A stretch of 64,000 bases of DNA from Gymnogyps californianus (lineage: Eukaryota > Chordata > Aves > Accipitriformes > Cathartidae), in assembly GCF_018139145.2 (NCBI RefSeq), contig NC_059473.1, positions 68,492,707-68,556,706 on the forward strand. The letters run 5' to 3'. The notes beneath the pieces were generated by a model. It worked only from the letters and a program-made list of their open reading frames with translations. It ran no database searches and was not told where the DNA came from. A program made the translations under genes and the position numbers. This document shows, in pieces, positions 26,690 to 39,599 of this stretch; positions within the stretch are counted from its first letter, which is position 1, and each line of letters opens with the position of its first letter.

Positions 26690-28639
26690 TACATAGTCCA
26701 TAACGAAACACTGAATTGATTCATCTCATGTGCACTCCCTTATTAAGTCCTTTTTTGGGCCAAACACTGAATACAGAGCAACAAGCCTGAAAGCAACAAG
26801 AAATGCAAAGGTGCTGCTCCTGGTGTTACTGCTCAAACCCAGGCTACCAGCTCCCCTAGTGGAAAGTTCTCTGCATTGAACTGGAGTCAAGATTTCGTCT
26901 ATACAAATGCCTGGATCGTGAGCTTACAGAGACACAAAAATAACCAGAGCACTCACTAACCCCAGAGGGCATTGATGCTGCATTACCATCCATTCCTTGT
27001 CAGACTTAACATATTTATTATACAGAACATCTTTGGGAAAGGAGCAGACATCATAGTGATTGGTGCACAAAAGCAGAAAAGAATAAACACAGTACAATGG
27101 ATATCACTCATGCAGAGTAATTCATCTAACATACAGAAACAAGGGAAATATCCCCAATCAAAACTATCTGCTCCTTAAGCCTAAACATTCAATAACTTCC
27201 CAGCTTTGGAATGTATGTGCATCTGCTCCCTGGGTTTCCTGTGGTTTACATTATCATTTGCAAGGTATATTATGACAAGTTATTTACTTTGGGCCATAGC
27301 CCTGAGGCATTTGAGTGTCTTTCCTTTCAAAGAATGTCATAAATAAACATGAATAATCTGCATAAAGGGAGATGACTTTATCTTATAACAAGTCAGAAGA
27401 GCAGGCTGTGCTCCTCCACACACCATTCCCTACATATATTTCCTTTTGTCTGATCATGAAGGTGGTAAGCTTTTGTGTGCCTGGTAAATAAATAAACAAA
27501 ACTTTCCTGTTATATTGTGCAGCACTGCATTCACATTCAAAGAACAAGATGTTCACTTAAGTCAAATAGTTTCTACCAACAAAAGCTACTATTTTACTGT
27601 CAACATTATTTTTTCTATGCTGTGCTAACAGATGAATAATTGTGCAGCCAATAAACAAGCAATTCAGTTTAAAACCAGTAGCACTTGTCAAACAACAATT
27701 CCTTAACACCACTCTCTGACATCCCCCAGCATTACCTCATGAGGCTAGAGACAGGGGACAAGGAAGGCTTTTAGATTAAACAACAGAGACTCACCATAGC
27801 CTAGCTCCCAAAATAGCAGAGAGAAAGGCAAAAATAGTTAGACATGCTGATTGTATTGTTATAACTTAAATTGTATTCAGATGCGAACTCTGACGTGCCA
27901 AAAACTGTAAGAGCTGAGCATGAAAGATCAGAAAAGTGACATCTGGTATTGGATGCCCCTCCAGACATGACTAATACCATTGGTATTGTGTAGGCTTTGC
28001 CCTTCCTAATTTAATAGTCAAATGTAAAGATTAGGCCCCCACAGCTCCTACAGTATCATGAGAGACTGTTTTACTGTATGTCTATATAAAACTCCCTACT
28101 ATCCTTCTCCCTGGATCTCCACAGATGGGCTGACTTTGAATAGGCATGTATAGCTTTCATATTGCTATGGACAGTTCATCTCATTACTTCCAGCTGGCGG
28201 ATTTACAACTGAACCATATGACTCCATCCATTATTAGTGGGAAACAAGGGAAATTTGACCACTAAATATTGATTTTATGCAAGAGCAAGTTTTTACTGCA
28301 CAGTATGTGACATATATATGCAGCTAGGCCCACACTTCATTTTTATTAAAGCTGGAGTTATAGCTGTAGATTTCCAGTGCATTATTAACAGCACAGTCCA
28401 AGCATTTTTAAGTCTTTGACTTTACTTTCATGAATATTATGAAGCAGCCAGTATTAAGAATTTAAAAATTTCTCCGTCCCTGAACTTAGTCTCTGAAGTC
28501 AGGAACCCAGATCTCATTTTATTCTAACCAGGATGATTCTTTCTCTGTAAGTTTAAATACTTGTTGCTGCCACACCATACTAGCTAGTGGTATTTTTTAA
28601 CTTTTCGTATAGTAAAGCAGAATAATAATATGCAGCTTT

Positions 28640-28830
28640 CCTGGAGTTCTTTGCAGATACAGGCTTCAAAATATTTTGAGCTAGGAAGTGTATTTACCCA
28701 CCCTTCACAGATGGAGAAATTGTGCCATGCAAAACCAGCAGGCCTGCTCCAAGTCACAAAGCAACCTGACACAAAGCTAGCAGCAGAAGAGCATCCTGTC
28801 ATGTGTCCTACTCTCTGCGTGACCCAGCTG
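28640..28830 (-). mobile_element. MIR-like ancient relic
   Basis: The reverse-complement MIR word order is visible: 'acccttcacagatggagaaa', 'ctgctccaagtcacaaagca', 'acaaagctagcagcagaaga', then 'ctctctgcgtgacccagc'. These correspond to 'ttttacagatgaggaaactg', 'ttgcccaaggtcacacag', 'agctagtaagtggcagag' and the following segment of the family. This is one of the clearer relics in the window. Ends are approximate. Confidence 0.55.
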
Positions 28831-31065
28831 TACCAATACACATGTAGATAACACAGTCTTCAAAGCTGTTAACCATGACTTTGTTACGTGTCAAGGCATG
28901 TGATGGCAGTCCTGAAGGGATGACAGGGATGACATGGATGACAGCACTGAAGGATCATGGAAATGCTGGTCCACAAGAGAAGCAACATGGAAAATTCTAC
29001 CATGAAACAACCAGCCAAGGACAGAAATTCAAAAGGGCTGGAAATGTGAAGCTCAGTGTGACATTTCACATGAGGAAGACTTTAAGTATTTTAAAATTAT
29101 ATTTAATTATTTACTTTATACTTACTTTATAACTTTTATGACAAAAATATGGGTGCAACTAATCAGACAAGCCTGGGCACAAAATTAGAGTGAGTTGAAA
29201 TACCATGATAACTCTCTGCAAACACTGACTCCACAGTAAGTGGGAGACAGCTTAAAAAAAGACCCCCAAACACAAAGGCTCAAATTTTGTCACTTCATTA
29301 GTGTGGAGTAGTACACCAACTCTAACATATAAGGTACAACGCATGAGCCTTGCTCACAGTGTGTTAATATCGACTTTTTCTTTCCTATAAGAGAATAGTG
29401 CAATTATTCTTTCTAATATCTGCTGTAGGAACAGCTCACATTCACTTGGATATGAATTAGCTCTGTATATGACTGTGAGCCACTAGATTTCACACCAAAT
29501 AATTTCAAACTGATATCTGAAATCCTGTTAGCAAACCATAAAAAGCATACACAGAGGACCCAAAACATTACCTACGCAGCAAATAGAAACTCCATGTTGA
29601 ATTAGGCAGGCTTAACCTGAATATTTTCAATACTGAGGGACAGAAGAAGAGAACAAACCTTACGATTCAGAGGTTCACTTTGCTTTGGCTAAGGACCCCA
29701 TATTTGAATGTTCATTTGGGTTTCATCCAGACTGCCTGACCATCTTTGATCTTCAGAACTAGCCTGGAAGTCTTGCAAAAACAGGGTATTCTTGTGAAAT
29801 TTCCAGTAATTTCTCTTTCTGGTCAGGCTTGAAATACTGTAAAAGTAGTCTTTTTTTGTGGTATTTCACAGGGTCATTAAACTGCAAGCACAGTGTGAGT
29901 GCTCAATAAATAATGCATAAGTATAGTCTTTCAACACTTCCATTTCCAATCCTGATCAGACATGGGAAGTGAAGAAGAGTGAAAAACCAAAAGAAACAGT
30001 CAACTCAAAATGTCTTTAACATTTGGGCTTTTGTGGTTTTGAAGTCAGAACAGGAGGCCCCATGGCTGCTGTGCAATAATACAGTCACCGCCATCACTGA
30101 AGGAAAAAAGATGGGTTTGCTGGCCATGGTCAGAAAAGAGAGGATGGTTGTGTACCACATGGGAGATTCCTTCCAAAATCCATGCTAATAACAAGGTTGA
30201 AGTTTTAAGCTAGTGCTCTGCATGACAAAACATATCCCTTATCTTTTAGCATCCAAAAGTTCTCAAGCTTAGAAGTCAAGCAGAACTTTTGAGTCCTTTA
30301 GGTTCTAGATGTTTTCTCCTTTACTTTCAATACCTTCTATCACATCTTTTAAATCTTAGCACAAATCTCTGGCCCCTTGTAAACAAAAAGGCAGCTGAGA
30401 TGACACTTCTTCCTGCCCTCATTACTGAAAGGAGTAAGGGAAGGGGGGAGATCTGTGTGACAGCTGGCCACCACAGCCAACCTGATTTCTAAAGAACAAA
30501 ACGTCTTGAGGTCTCAGACAACAGACATCAGATTTAGGGAGAGGGGTGTGCAAACTGCCCAGAGAAATATCAGCAATTTACATATAACCCACATGAAAAT
30601 TGCCACAGCCATTATTGAAACTTAAAGGCATGTGATAATTACATAGAACAAGTTAGTATTTCTTTAATTTGGAAGTCAGGTACTTTTTATATTATAGATC
30701 CCAATCCTAGGATCTAAGCGACAAATGTGTCCATTTTTCTTTTGGAACAGAAAATACTGAGCCTAATATTGACTTTTTCTCTGATAATACCTCAAATCAA
30801 AAAGAAAAACACGAAAAACTGAATTTTTGCACTTATCTTTCAAGTTACTTTAATTTGTTTTTCTGTCTGCTGAAAAAAATATACATCCAAGGAAAATGAA
30901 AAACATATGGTTTTAAATAGTTTAAGCCATGAATGAGTCAGTGCTACTAAATTTTATGATACATTCCGTCTAATTAATGTGACAGAATACACTGAAGATA
31001 TACACTTATACATATATTATGGAAGATAATAAACCACTCCATAGTTATGGTTAACATATGCAGAG

Positions 31066-31091
31066 ATATACACACATACACACACACACAC
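31066..31091 (+). repeat. (AC)n microsatellite with AT interruptions
   Basis: ATATACACACAT followed by an AC run. Dinucleotide slippage array in an AT-rich stretch. Confidence 0.9.
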
Positions 31092-31236
31092 GTACAAATG
31101 CAGGTAAATATTACACCTATTCTGTAGGTTACTTATATATACTTGTATTGCACTGAAAGCAAAAATACATCATGTTATAATTTTTCTTGTACACAGAGGG
31201 TAAAATGAAGATAAATATTCACAAAAATACCTATTT

Positions 31237-31262
31237 AATTTTCCCTTTTTTAAGGGAAAATT
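31237..31262. repeat. Small hairpin, 11-bp arms, 4-nt loop
   Basis: AATTTTCCCTT, four T, then AAGGGAAAATT form a perfect 11-bp stem. It is AT-rich and not followed by anything gene-like, so I do not call it a terminator or RNA gene. Confidence 0.6.
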
Positions 31263-32334
31263 TTTGACAAGCTGACTTCTACAGTAGTCTGTGTTAGTGA
31301 GCGTTATATATTTTATACACTACATCTTGACTGTCTAGCTTGGGTTTTCTGATGCAGCATGCTCATAGTTGTAGCTGAGTATTGACATGACTCAACACCC
31401 TGGAATAAGCTTTGGTGATTAAAACTGTGTAGCACAGTAGGCTGTCTACTCCCATGTGAACACAACAAAATATTTATTAACTTTGAATTTTTCACACGCA
31501 ACAAAAGAAAAGCCTCAGTTCCAAATGTTCTCAAGAAAGGGGCTTCACCTTTCAACATGCTGATCATTTAAAAAATGCGTGAGTAGTTTAGTAGTTTAAC
31601 TCCTATGGTCTTTTGGAAACAAAGGATGTGACTCGATGAGCTCCACGGAATCTAGCTGCAGGAGTTTAAAATATCCCCACCTTGTCACTTCATCTGTCAC
31701 CTTGAATTATCCATCCCACAAGAAAGTATGCCATTCTCTAGCCTGTTTATCACAGTGTTTGCTATCTCAGCCTAAACCCACTGCCATTACAAACTTCAGT
31801 TACTAGAATTTGCGCTGTGGCAGGCACATCGTGCACGCTTGCCTTATGCTGCTGACTCTGCTGCTGGGGCACTGAACTCAGGCAAGAGGGCAGCAACCAG
31901 CAGCCAGGAGACAGTCACACCCTGAACCGCTTCCAGCAGAGTCTTTGGAGCATATCTGACTGTGCCCTTAGGCTTCTCCATCACAACGTTTTGTGATTAT
32001 GGAATACCATCTACTTTGTGTCACCTTATTTCTACGCAAAAGAGTTCAAATCTGTTTTATTATTCTTCCCTGGGAAATCATACTGTGCTTCTGAGCACCC
32101 ATGTTACCCACCTCCGTACTCTATGTCCCCTTTGGTGTGGAGGAACAGGGCTCCACACACTGTTTTGGAGGGGGCTACGCCATGGTCTTCATCATATAGT
32201 GGAAGAACAAAGTTGCCTGCTTCATTCTCCATGAATGAGCACTGAACTGATACTTTTCTTTCTCTCAAGATCTCATTCCTGAATGGGAATAGTCAACTCA
32301 AAGGTTATCATTCTATAAATAAAGTTAGGGTTGT

Positions 32335-32447
32335 TATTTTTCTGTGCGTGTCACTTTATGTTTACCTATATGGAATCTTTTGCTGCCATTTATTTCTCTA
32401 TCACTCAGTATTGTGTGACCCCCTTTAGTTTTTTGCAGACAGCTTTA
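32335..32447 (-). mobile_element. CR1 LINE fragment, part A (3' side of the LTR-split copy)
   Basis: The plus strand shows 'cacttatgttt'-like, 'gctgccatttatttctcta', 'tcactcagtattgtgtgacc' and 'gttttttgcagacagcttta'. These match the order of the antisense strand of the old CR1 (L3/turtle-type) reverse-transcriptase ORF: 'catctgccattt', 'cccagtcacccagttttgtg', 'gagatccctttgta', 'cagtcagctttgga'. The sequence resumes in the same register at 33047 beyond the LTR, so this is one CR1 copy interrupted by a later insertion. The reading frame is fully decayed. The left end is approximate. Confidence 0.65.
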
Positions 32448-32570
32448 TGTCATGATTTAACCCCAGCCAGCAACTAAGCACCATGCAGCTGCTTCCCCCT
32501 CCCCCTTCCCAGTGGGGTGGGGAGGATTGGGAAAAAAAAAAGTAAAACTTGTGGGTTGAGATAAGAGCAG

Positions 32571-32576
32571 TTTAAT
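32571..32576 (-). terminator. LTR polyadenylation signal (ATTAAA)
   Basis: ATTAAA on the minus strand lies downstream of the TATA word in the LTR's own orientation, followed by the pyrimidine- and GT-rich sequence expected near a cleavage site. Activity is unknown. Confidence 0.5.
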
Positions 32577-32767
32577 AACCAAAGTAAAATAAAATACAGT
32601 ACTAACTAATAATAATATAATAATAATAATAATTGTAATGAAAAGGAATACAACAAAAAAAGAGAAATAAAACCCAAGAAAAGACAAGTGATGCACACTG
32701 CAATTGCTTACCACCCGCTGACTGATGCCAGAGCAGCGATCCGCGCCTGCCAGGCAACTCCCCCCTG

Positions 32768-32775
32768 TTTATATA
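32768..32775 (-). promoter_or_regulatory. LTR TATA box
   Basis: TATATAAA on the minus strand, at about the middle of the LTR, is placed as a U3 core promoter would be. Whether this copy still drives transcription cannot be read from sequence. Confidence 0.55.
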
Positions 32776-33046
32776 CTGGGCATGACGTTCTATGGTATGG
32801 AATATCCCTTTGGTTAGTTCGGGTCAGCTGTCCTGGGTCATGCTCCCTCCCAGCTTCTTGCACACCTGCTTGCTGGCAGAACATGGGAAACTGAAAAATC
32901 CTTGGCTTAAGATAAGCGCTACTTAGCAACAACTAAAAACATCAGTGTGTTATCAACATTATTCTCACACTAAATCCAAAACACAGCACTGTACCAGCTA
33001 CTAAGAAGAAAATTAACTCTATCCCAGACAAAACCAGGACACTTTA

Positions 33047-33345
33047 CTACATTAAATAACTGAGCATCATCAGCAAACTTTGTCGCCTCACTGCTCACCT
33101 TTTCCCTGAATTATCTATGAAATCCATGCCTGGGCCCATACTGCTCAGGCCCAAGCACATATTGCTGTGGCACTCTATACATAAACTCCATCGATACGAA
33201 AAGTGACCTTTTATTCCTATCCATTGGTTCCTAACTTTTAATCAGTTTTTTATCTGTGTGAAGATCTTTCTTCTTACCCTATGGTAGCTGTGTTTCCTTA
33301 GAAGCTTTTGGCAAAAGATGCTGTTACAATTGAAGCATGTCAATT
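33047..33345 (-). mobile_element. CR1 LINE fragment, part B (RT-coding side of the LTR-split copy)
   Basis: The plus strand carries 'gagcatcatcagcaaacttt', 'cctcactgctcacctttt', 'tgctgtggcactctatac', 'gaccttttattcctatcc' and 'gtttccttagaagcttttgg'. These follow the antisense order of the CR1 reverse-transcriptase C-terminal region: the 'agtatcatctgcaaac...', 'tgctcacc...', 'ccctggggaactcc...', 'gaccatttattcctacc...' and 'aagagcctttgg' segments. The continuation 'aaaagatgctgttacaat' corresponds to the conserved 'FDKVP'-encoding area but is decayed. Together with 32335-32447 it forms one old minus-strand copy of about 410 bp. No intact ORF remains. Confidence 0.75.
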
Positions 33346-36300
33346 AAATAATCCACTCTAGAAAAAGAAATGTATTTAAACATGTGTTAACCAAATTATA
33401 TGAAACTTCAGAAAAGCCTTATTTTGAATTCTATCTTATTAGCCAATAGCAAAATCATAGTGCCCTACACCAGACATTAACACATACTGACTAATGTACA
33501 TGAACACCCATTTTTTTTCATCAAGTCCAGACAAAACCTGGTTTTGGAAATGCCATGCTAGAATACCAGTCACAGCAACCTCACTATTAACTTGGGATGT
33601 GTCCCATAAGCCGGTGTGCATTCCTGCTGAACACTTATACTTTTGTCATTTCCAGTGAACGACACCTTTCTGGTCCAGAGTTTTGTAACTGCTAGGCTGA
33701 CTGGCGAGTGGTGCAGGCTTGTCCTTTGCATCACCAGATGATTATATAATAGGAAACACATGAAGCAATTTTAGTTTATTATTTCTTCACTTGCCAGCAT
33801 GACTTTGGTACAACTAATAAAATAAGGAATATTTCTCTGTGTTCCTTATTATGGAATAAAAATTTAAAAAACACTTTTTAATGTAAAATGAAAAAGTTAC
33901 TATTCCTTGGCCAAGCTGGCATACACCAACTTGTCTTCCCGCTTCTGGTTTTAATAGAAAGGAAAAGGGACATATTACTTTCATAATAACTTGATTACCT
34001 TACGGGCCAGGTCCTTCCTCTAATTTGTGTAGTAACTGCCCTGTAAATGGTTGTAGTGTTTATTTAGCCAGATGCAGTTAAGTTGTGGTGACTTACATTA
34101 GTAGTCATGCCAAATCAAGCTACTAATGAAAATCCATTACTGAGAAATGATAAACGCTGTGAAAAACCCTGAAAACACGAACATCTTTGGGTGTAAAAAT
34201 GTACTACTCTAAGGATCATCTTACTTGGGTCTTTTAAATACTTCTGTCAGACCCCCCTCTCCCCCCCCAAAAAAACCCAAAAAGCATGAATTCTTTAGCT
34301 CCAAAAAACTTATATTCTTTAAATTGGTTTTACTAAACCTCTAATTTGTCATTGTCAGTGAAATTTCACAGGTCTTAGTTATAGCTCTCTTCCTATGACC
34401 CCAACAACCTGTGAATTTCCACATTTTCCAGCAGATTTAATTTGTGACTAAAGGCAAAGTAGTTCACAAATTTTATGTCGCATTGTTAGTTTCCAAGCAA
34501 TTGTGATTGATTAACTTACTGTGATACACAGTTCAATTTTTTTGTAACTTTGCCCTCAGTAGGATAAAACATCAGAGTGGTCTACACTGCTGCGCTGTAA
34601 CCCAACTATTCCTTCTGGTTGTGCTGATTTCACATTCAGAAGTATGAAAGACCATGGGTTTCTACTTGAAAACTTGGGGTTCTCATAGCTGTAAAGTCCC
34701 ATGCTATTTCAGATAATGCACAGGGTATTTAAATAATGTGCAGTGGCTGAATTTGCCTTTCTGTGAGATCCATGTTCAGAAGCTTCTCAGGCAATGTTCA
34801 TGTTTTTACTGCAATCTGAAAAGATATATTGAGTCTGCTACTACGGATGAAGGAGATCATTATATCACTCTCGTATCAAGCTTGCATTTTAGACAAATGC
34901 TTTTGGTCTTTCTCCGTGGTTGGAAACATAAAATGCTGGATGTCCAGTGGGCCGCACGGCCACAAAACCCTCACTATTGACAAAGATGGAAAGTAGGTCT
35001 AGTCGTTTCACTGCAACAATTATGATCTGATGAAAGAATTATACAGCTTTTCACATGAACTGGGACAGAATTATTTTTAAAAAGGAGCTTCAGAGATATT
35101 ATAGAGGCCTTCAAACCCTCCATAGATCACTGGCAATCCACAGAGAGTCAGCTGTTATTCTCGTTTCCAGCTAAAAGAAACAAAACAGATGGGAGGAGAT
35201 GAAGAACAAAAGCAGAAAATGCAAGTGTTTTGTTTTTCAGAAAGGGAAAAACATTTATCACACTCAATACAGTACAAATGCATAAATACTTTTCTAGTAT
35301 TAATTTTCTGTGTAAGCAACCACTGTCATTGCCACAGGGGTATTATGTGAGTGTGCATAACAGAGGAGGCAGCCCACACAGTTCTGAAGGGGAGGGGACC
35401 TGGTACTGGATACCAGCTCTTTTACAAAGAGATTATCCACATTAATAAATGTTTTAGCACCCCTCCCAATGGAATTTGAAGAGAATTTTTAATATCAGTA
35501 ATTTTCCAGACAAAATCCTAGTGGCTTACTATGCCCAGTTTGGGGTAATGAAAATTTAATTTCCTTAAATTCTTCTGTGCCCAATTTTCCTTCCTCCATA
35601 CCGAGAAAAAATGAAAACTAAATAATACTTATGTAAAAGCATTCTATCACTTTAGCCGTCAGAGTTGTAAAGACCAAACATTAAATAGCAAATGCTATTT
35701 AGCAATGGGGAAACCAGTCTAAACAAGTTAACGGAATCTTTTTGCAGTCTCTGACAGAGTGATCAATGGTGAGGATGTGGCATATAAAACTATTTGTTAA
35801 AAAATGCAGCTTGCTGGGATTTTGTGTGGGATAGCATGTAAGCTGCAAATATCAAGTGTAACCTCTTGTCTTAGGCTACAGGGCACAAGTCCCATTGGGA
35901 CCTCTGTGTTCAGCTGCCAACCACTCAGACTTTCATATTATAATGCTATCCTGTATCTAAGGCATAGTCCATTTAGGAGTCTCCAACATTCTTCAATTTA
36001 TTCCAATTGCACTTAGTAGCTGTACAGAGCCACTGCGGCACAAACCAAAGAGAAAAACACAGATCCTGCAGAGTACAAAAACTAATGCCTTCTGTCTCGG
36101 TTTTTCCAAAAAGAGTGATAATTCCGAATTACTTTTTTTCCATAAGTGTCTATGTTTGGACACTCAGAAGCCAAAGTAGCCTGGGTCATAAGACTCTTCT
36201 GAACATCAGCTGAAGCTTTTTTTCTCCATGCTTCACAAGATAAACTTCTGATTCGATTTTATAAGAGTTGTCACTTGTGGTGGCCTATGAAACTTTTGCT

Positions 36301-37299
36301 GTCAAGGGCTTTAAGACTATGGGGGGTTTTGGTGGTTTTTTTTTTCATTTTGGAAAATGAGGTAAGGAGTGTTTATGAAGTGAAATAAGTCACCAGGACT
36401 ACTGGAGGATGTCAACCAACGTTATCTTTTCTCTGTCTCAGTGAGATGCTGCTGCTGGACTCTAGAGTCTCTTGTTCTGGAGCCCAGCTGGTTCATGGGT
36501 CCGTCCACTGTGTGAGGAAGCATGAAACCACTGACCCTCGTGGCTTGGGCTGTCCAGCAGCACACTACAACTGGATCTACTCTGTAGACTACTGCGAATT
36601 AAACAGTGCCAGGAATTGTTCCTGGGCATTGAAACTTGATTGTCCACAAAATAGCAGAACAATCCCAGAAACCTTTTTGCCAGAAACAACTGCTATTTTC
36701 CCAAACAATTCTAGTGTGTGGTCTGGAAACTAGCATGCCCTACATAATGTTCCAAGCAGGTAAACTGGAGGTAGCTATCCTGCGATGAGAGTAAGAGATC
36801 TTCACAATATGGATATGGGATCTTCCATGCCGGTTGGCTTTAATGCCAGAGAATGGCCCCAAGAACACTTACTTTACCAGAACAGACTTAGCCAGGGAAA
36901 CCGCTGTTACTGCTCTGCTGGAATCCTGTCCATGGTTCAATTACAATTCCTCAGACCTCGGTGTTTTTGCAAAAGACTTCAGCTTCAGTAAATCAGTATT
37001 TTCTCATCAAACTATTTAATCAAAAGACTTCCAAATCACTTTAGCCATTTGTATTTTCTTACCACAGCCCAGGAAGAGCCTTGAATCATTTAACACCTGA
37101 ACTCACTTGCAGATGTGGCCATAGAAAGCAGATAGTGAAAGTCAGAGGTAGAATGAGTACTTTTTGTCTGAATTCAGTTAATACTCAGCCACTTAATCTT
37201 ATTATAAACATCTTCCTATTAAAAATCACTACCTTCTCCCAGTAATAGTGGGATGTGAGCAAACTACTTCCAGGCATAAATAAATGAAAATAGGTAGAA

Positions 37300-37500
37300 C
37301 TTCTTAGGCCTTTTTTTGTTAAGGAGTATTTCTAGGGTTCTCATAATTCTTGTTGCTCTACTTTGACTCCCTTTAGTATGTCAACTTCCTTCTAGCATTG
37401 TTATGATAAAGCCTGAGCACAACAGTCGGTAACTAATTCAGCTAATACAGTTCACATAGATAATACAATTTCTTATTCACTTGGAATGTCCTCTGATCAG
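37300..37500 (-). mobile_element. CR1 LINE fragment (old, minus strand)
   Basis: The plus strand has 'ctcataattcttgttgctct', 'actttgactccctttagtat' and 'gtcaacttccttctagcatt', followed by 'acaacagtcggtaactaatt'. The antisense strand of the old CR1 3'-coding region has the same order: 'ataattcttgttgctcttct', 'tgaaccctctccaatttgtc', 'aacatccttcttgaat' and 'actggacacaatattccag'. It is a different segment from the split copy at 32-33 kb and, given the order of segments, cannot simply be its continuation. The left end near 37300 and the right end near 37500 are approximate. Confidence 0.6.
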
Positions 37501-39599
37501 CACATATAGGCATAATACCCTCTGCCATTGCAATGGTAACTTCTGATCAACTGTTTTCTGTATTTTTTCTAGAATACAGTCCCTCCTTTTACAGCATGCT
37601 CTTTATCCCTAATAAGGTTTTCTGTTCAACTGCGTAAACAAGTCTGGTGTTTAAATGAACTGACTTTCAACAAGACAACTTTCAGAGACATGAAAGTCTC
37701 TGCTTTTCACAGTACCACTAATTTTTGTGCTATAAGGTAATATCACTTGAATCAACTCATTAGAGTCTTACTTGAAGTAGGATGATGTCTGCTAGAGACA
37801 TTTTTATAGAAATGGTTACCAGCCTCATTAGTGGCACTATCTGTAACATGTGCACAGGATATTACAGTATTCAGCCCAATAACCAATATTAAACTGCTTC
37901 TCATCTTTAAAGGAAACAGCAAATTATAGGTTTTATTTGTGGTAACATGGCCTCACTCAGTTCAGTCTGTGTTTGTGCTTAAAAGGAAACTATGCTGAAT
38001 TAACACACAGGTTTCACACATTTTGAAAACAGGGCTCTTCAAATGGATTCTGAAGGAATACACGAGGTCACTTACGTGTTAATGGAGCAGATGATACTAT
38101 CATCTTTAGTCAGGATGGAGGATTCTGAACCTGAGCGTAACTGAAGAGAACAAAAGCCATGTGGACTCCCACTGCAAATCTCGTAGAAGTGTTATTAAGT
38201 GCTTTTGTTTTTCCTCAGTGACATCTAACTTTGAGAGCAAACTAAGTCATCTTGGATAGAATAGAGCTATTTGCAAAAAGCAAAAGGTTGAAAACAAAAT
38301 TTTCAAGAAGAGTAAATAAATTATGAAGAGTAAATCCTTCCTTCAGGCAGGAAAGTTTCTACAGTTCCTTCCATCATCTATTTGCCAGCTCAGACGCAAT
38401 CTTTTCTAAAGTTTAACTTAATTCTGGTCTCTAAATGTTGCTTCAATAGAGGCATTCTCCAAATGTCCTGATTTTACTACGTCTATTCCCCATCCACCTC
38501 CCTCTATTTTTCTGACATCTACAGATGAATTTTCCCTTTTGTAGTACCACTGGTATAGAGTGGGCCACAGAAACACTCTGAAGCTTGGCTCTTCAATAAC
38601 AATTAACCACTTGCTTCTGGCAACCTGGATTTCCTGGTACAAAACACCCTGTCAGCACTGAATAAACCATTATTGACTGCAGTCTTCAAAGGATTAATAT
38701 CATAGACAGTCATCAAACAAGCACTCCATTGGCATCCTGCAATTATTAGTTTCCACTGCTATAAAACCTTCAGCACCCCAAGTACCTGCCACTGAGGCTC
38801 CAAAACTGCCTCCAAAAATGCAATATTTGTCTTCTTTGCTTTGTTTTTTGGCATTAACCCAGTAAGTCCTGTAGCAACTTTTCTGCTTTTCAGTAGTTCT
38901 GCAGAGTAATAACATTTCTAATCATATTTTTATATCAGCAAAAACTACACGATGAAGACAGTAAAAAACAGTAGAAAGCTATTTTTCCTTATATAGCTTC
39001 TTTTCTATGTTTTTTCCCAAGAGGGACAGAATAATATCTACATGCAAAAGGAGAATATGGAGAGAGAATTATATAGGTCCAACATAGCTTTACTGGAATG
39101 GGACATACTAAAAAACGTAAGGGGAATTTTGGGGAAGTGCTGAAAGGAGGGTAGGTGCTGTAAGAAAGTAGATGGTCTTTGAGTTGTTTGCCTTGCCCTC
39201 CATCAGAGAAGCAGAGCTTTCTACATTTCAACATGTAAATAAGCAGATCTCCACTGAAATAATTGATTCATATTATCTTTTTCTTCTCTAACTGGATGAC
39301 TCTAGAAGATTTAGAGTTCTTTGAGGGGTGGTTGAGACAAAAGGATGTTATGCAGAGCTCCTGTGTCAAACTTACAGCTTTATAACTAGCTCTCTTGTCA
39401 TGACCACGGCACCACTCATAGTCAAAGGGAAAGCATGATTTGTGATTAGAATTTCAGAAGCCATCATTTAATCTTCCCTGTTTCCGCCCTTCATCATGGT
39501 ACCTAAAGGTGGGCTGTACAAATTACTTCCTTTGCCAGACCATCTTTGGACTATATCTTACACAGTTTGAAGTACAACAACTTCATTCTTTCAGGCATT

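Larger units (their letters stand above)
25100..32329. other. Noncoding DNA with ancient relics
   Basis: No coding exon is supported. MIR-like relics lie at 25530-25650 and 28640-28830. An 18-bp perfect palindrome lies at 26672-26689, an AC microsatellite at 31066-31091 and an 11-bp-arm hairpin at 31237-31262. Stretches around 30600-31250 are strongly AT-rich. Open frames of up to 90 codons (for example 31962-32234) show no recognisable domain. Confidence 0.65.
32448..33041 (-). mobile_element. Solo LTR of an ERVL-like endogenous retrovirus (594 bp)
   Basis: Read on the minus strand, the element begins TGTCCTGGTTTTGTC and ends CATGACA, giving the TG...CA ends of a retroviral LTR. It is flanked by a perfect 5-bp direct repeat CTTTA at 32443-32447 and 33042-33046, the target duplication length typical of ERVL-type integrases. 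Inside, in sense order, are a TATATAAA promoter word (plus-strand 32768-32775), an AT-rich (ATT)n stretch near 32609-32635 and ATTAAA (plus-strand 32571-32576). No primer-binding site, gag, pol or second LTR follows on either side, so it is a solo LTR left by LTR-LTR recombination. From memory the sequence matches an LTR type abundant in Neoaves; I give no Repbase name. It sits inside an old CR1, which it therefore post-dates. Confidence 0.93.

Noticed and set aside
31237..31262. Hairpin followed by T run as an intrinsic terminator
   Set aside because: The setting is vertebrate chromosomal DNA. The stem is AT-rich, and no bacterial gene precedes it.
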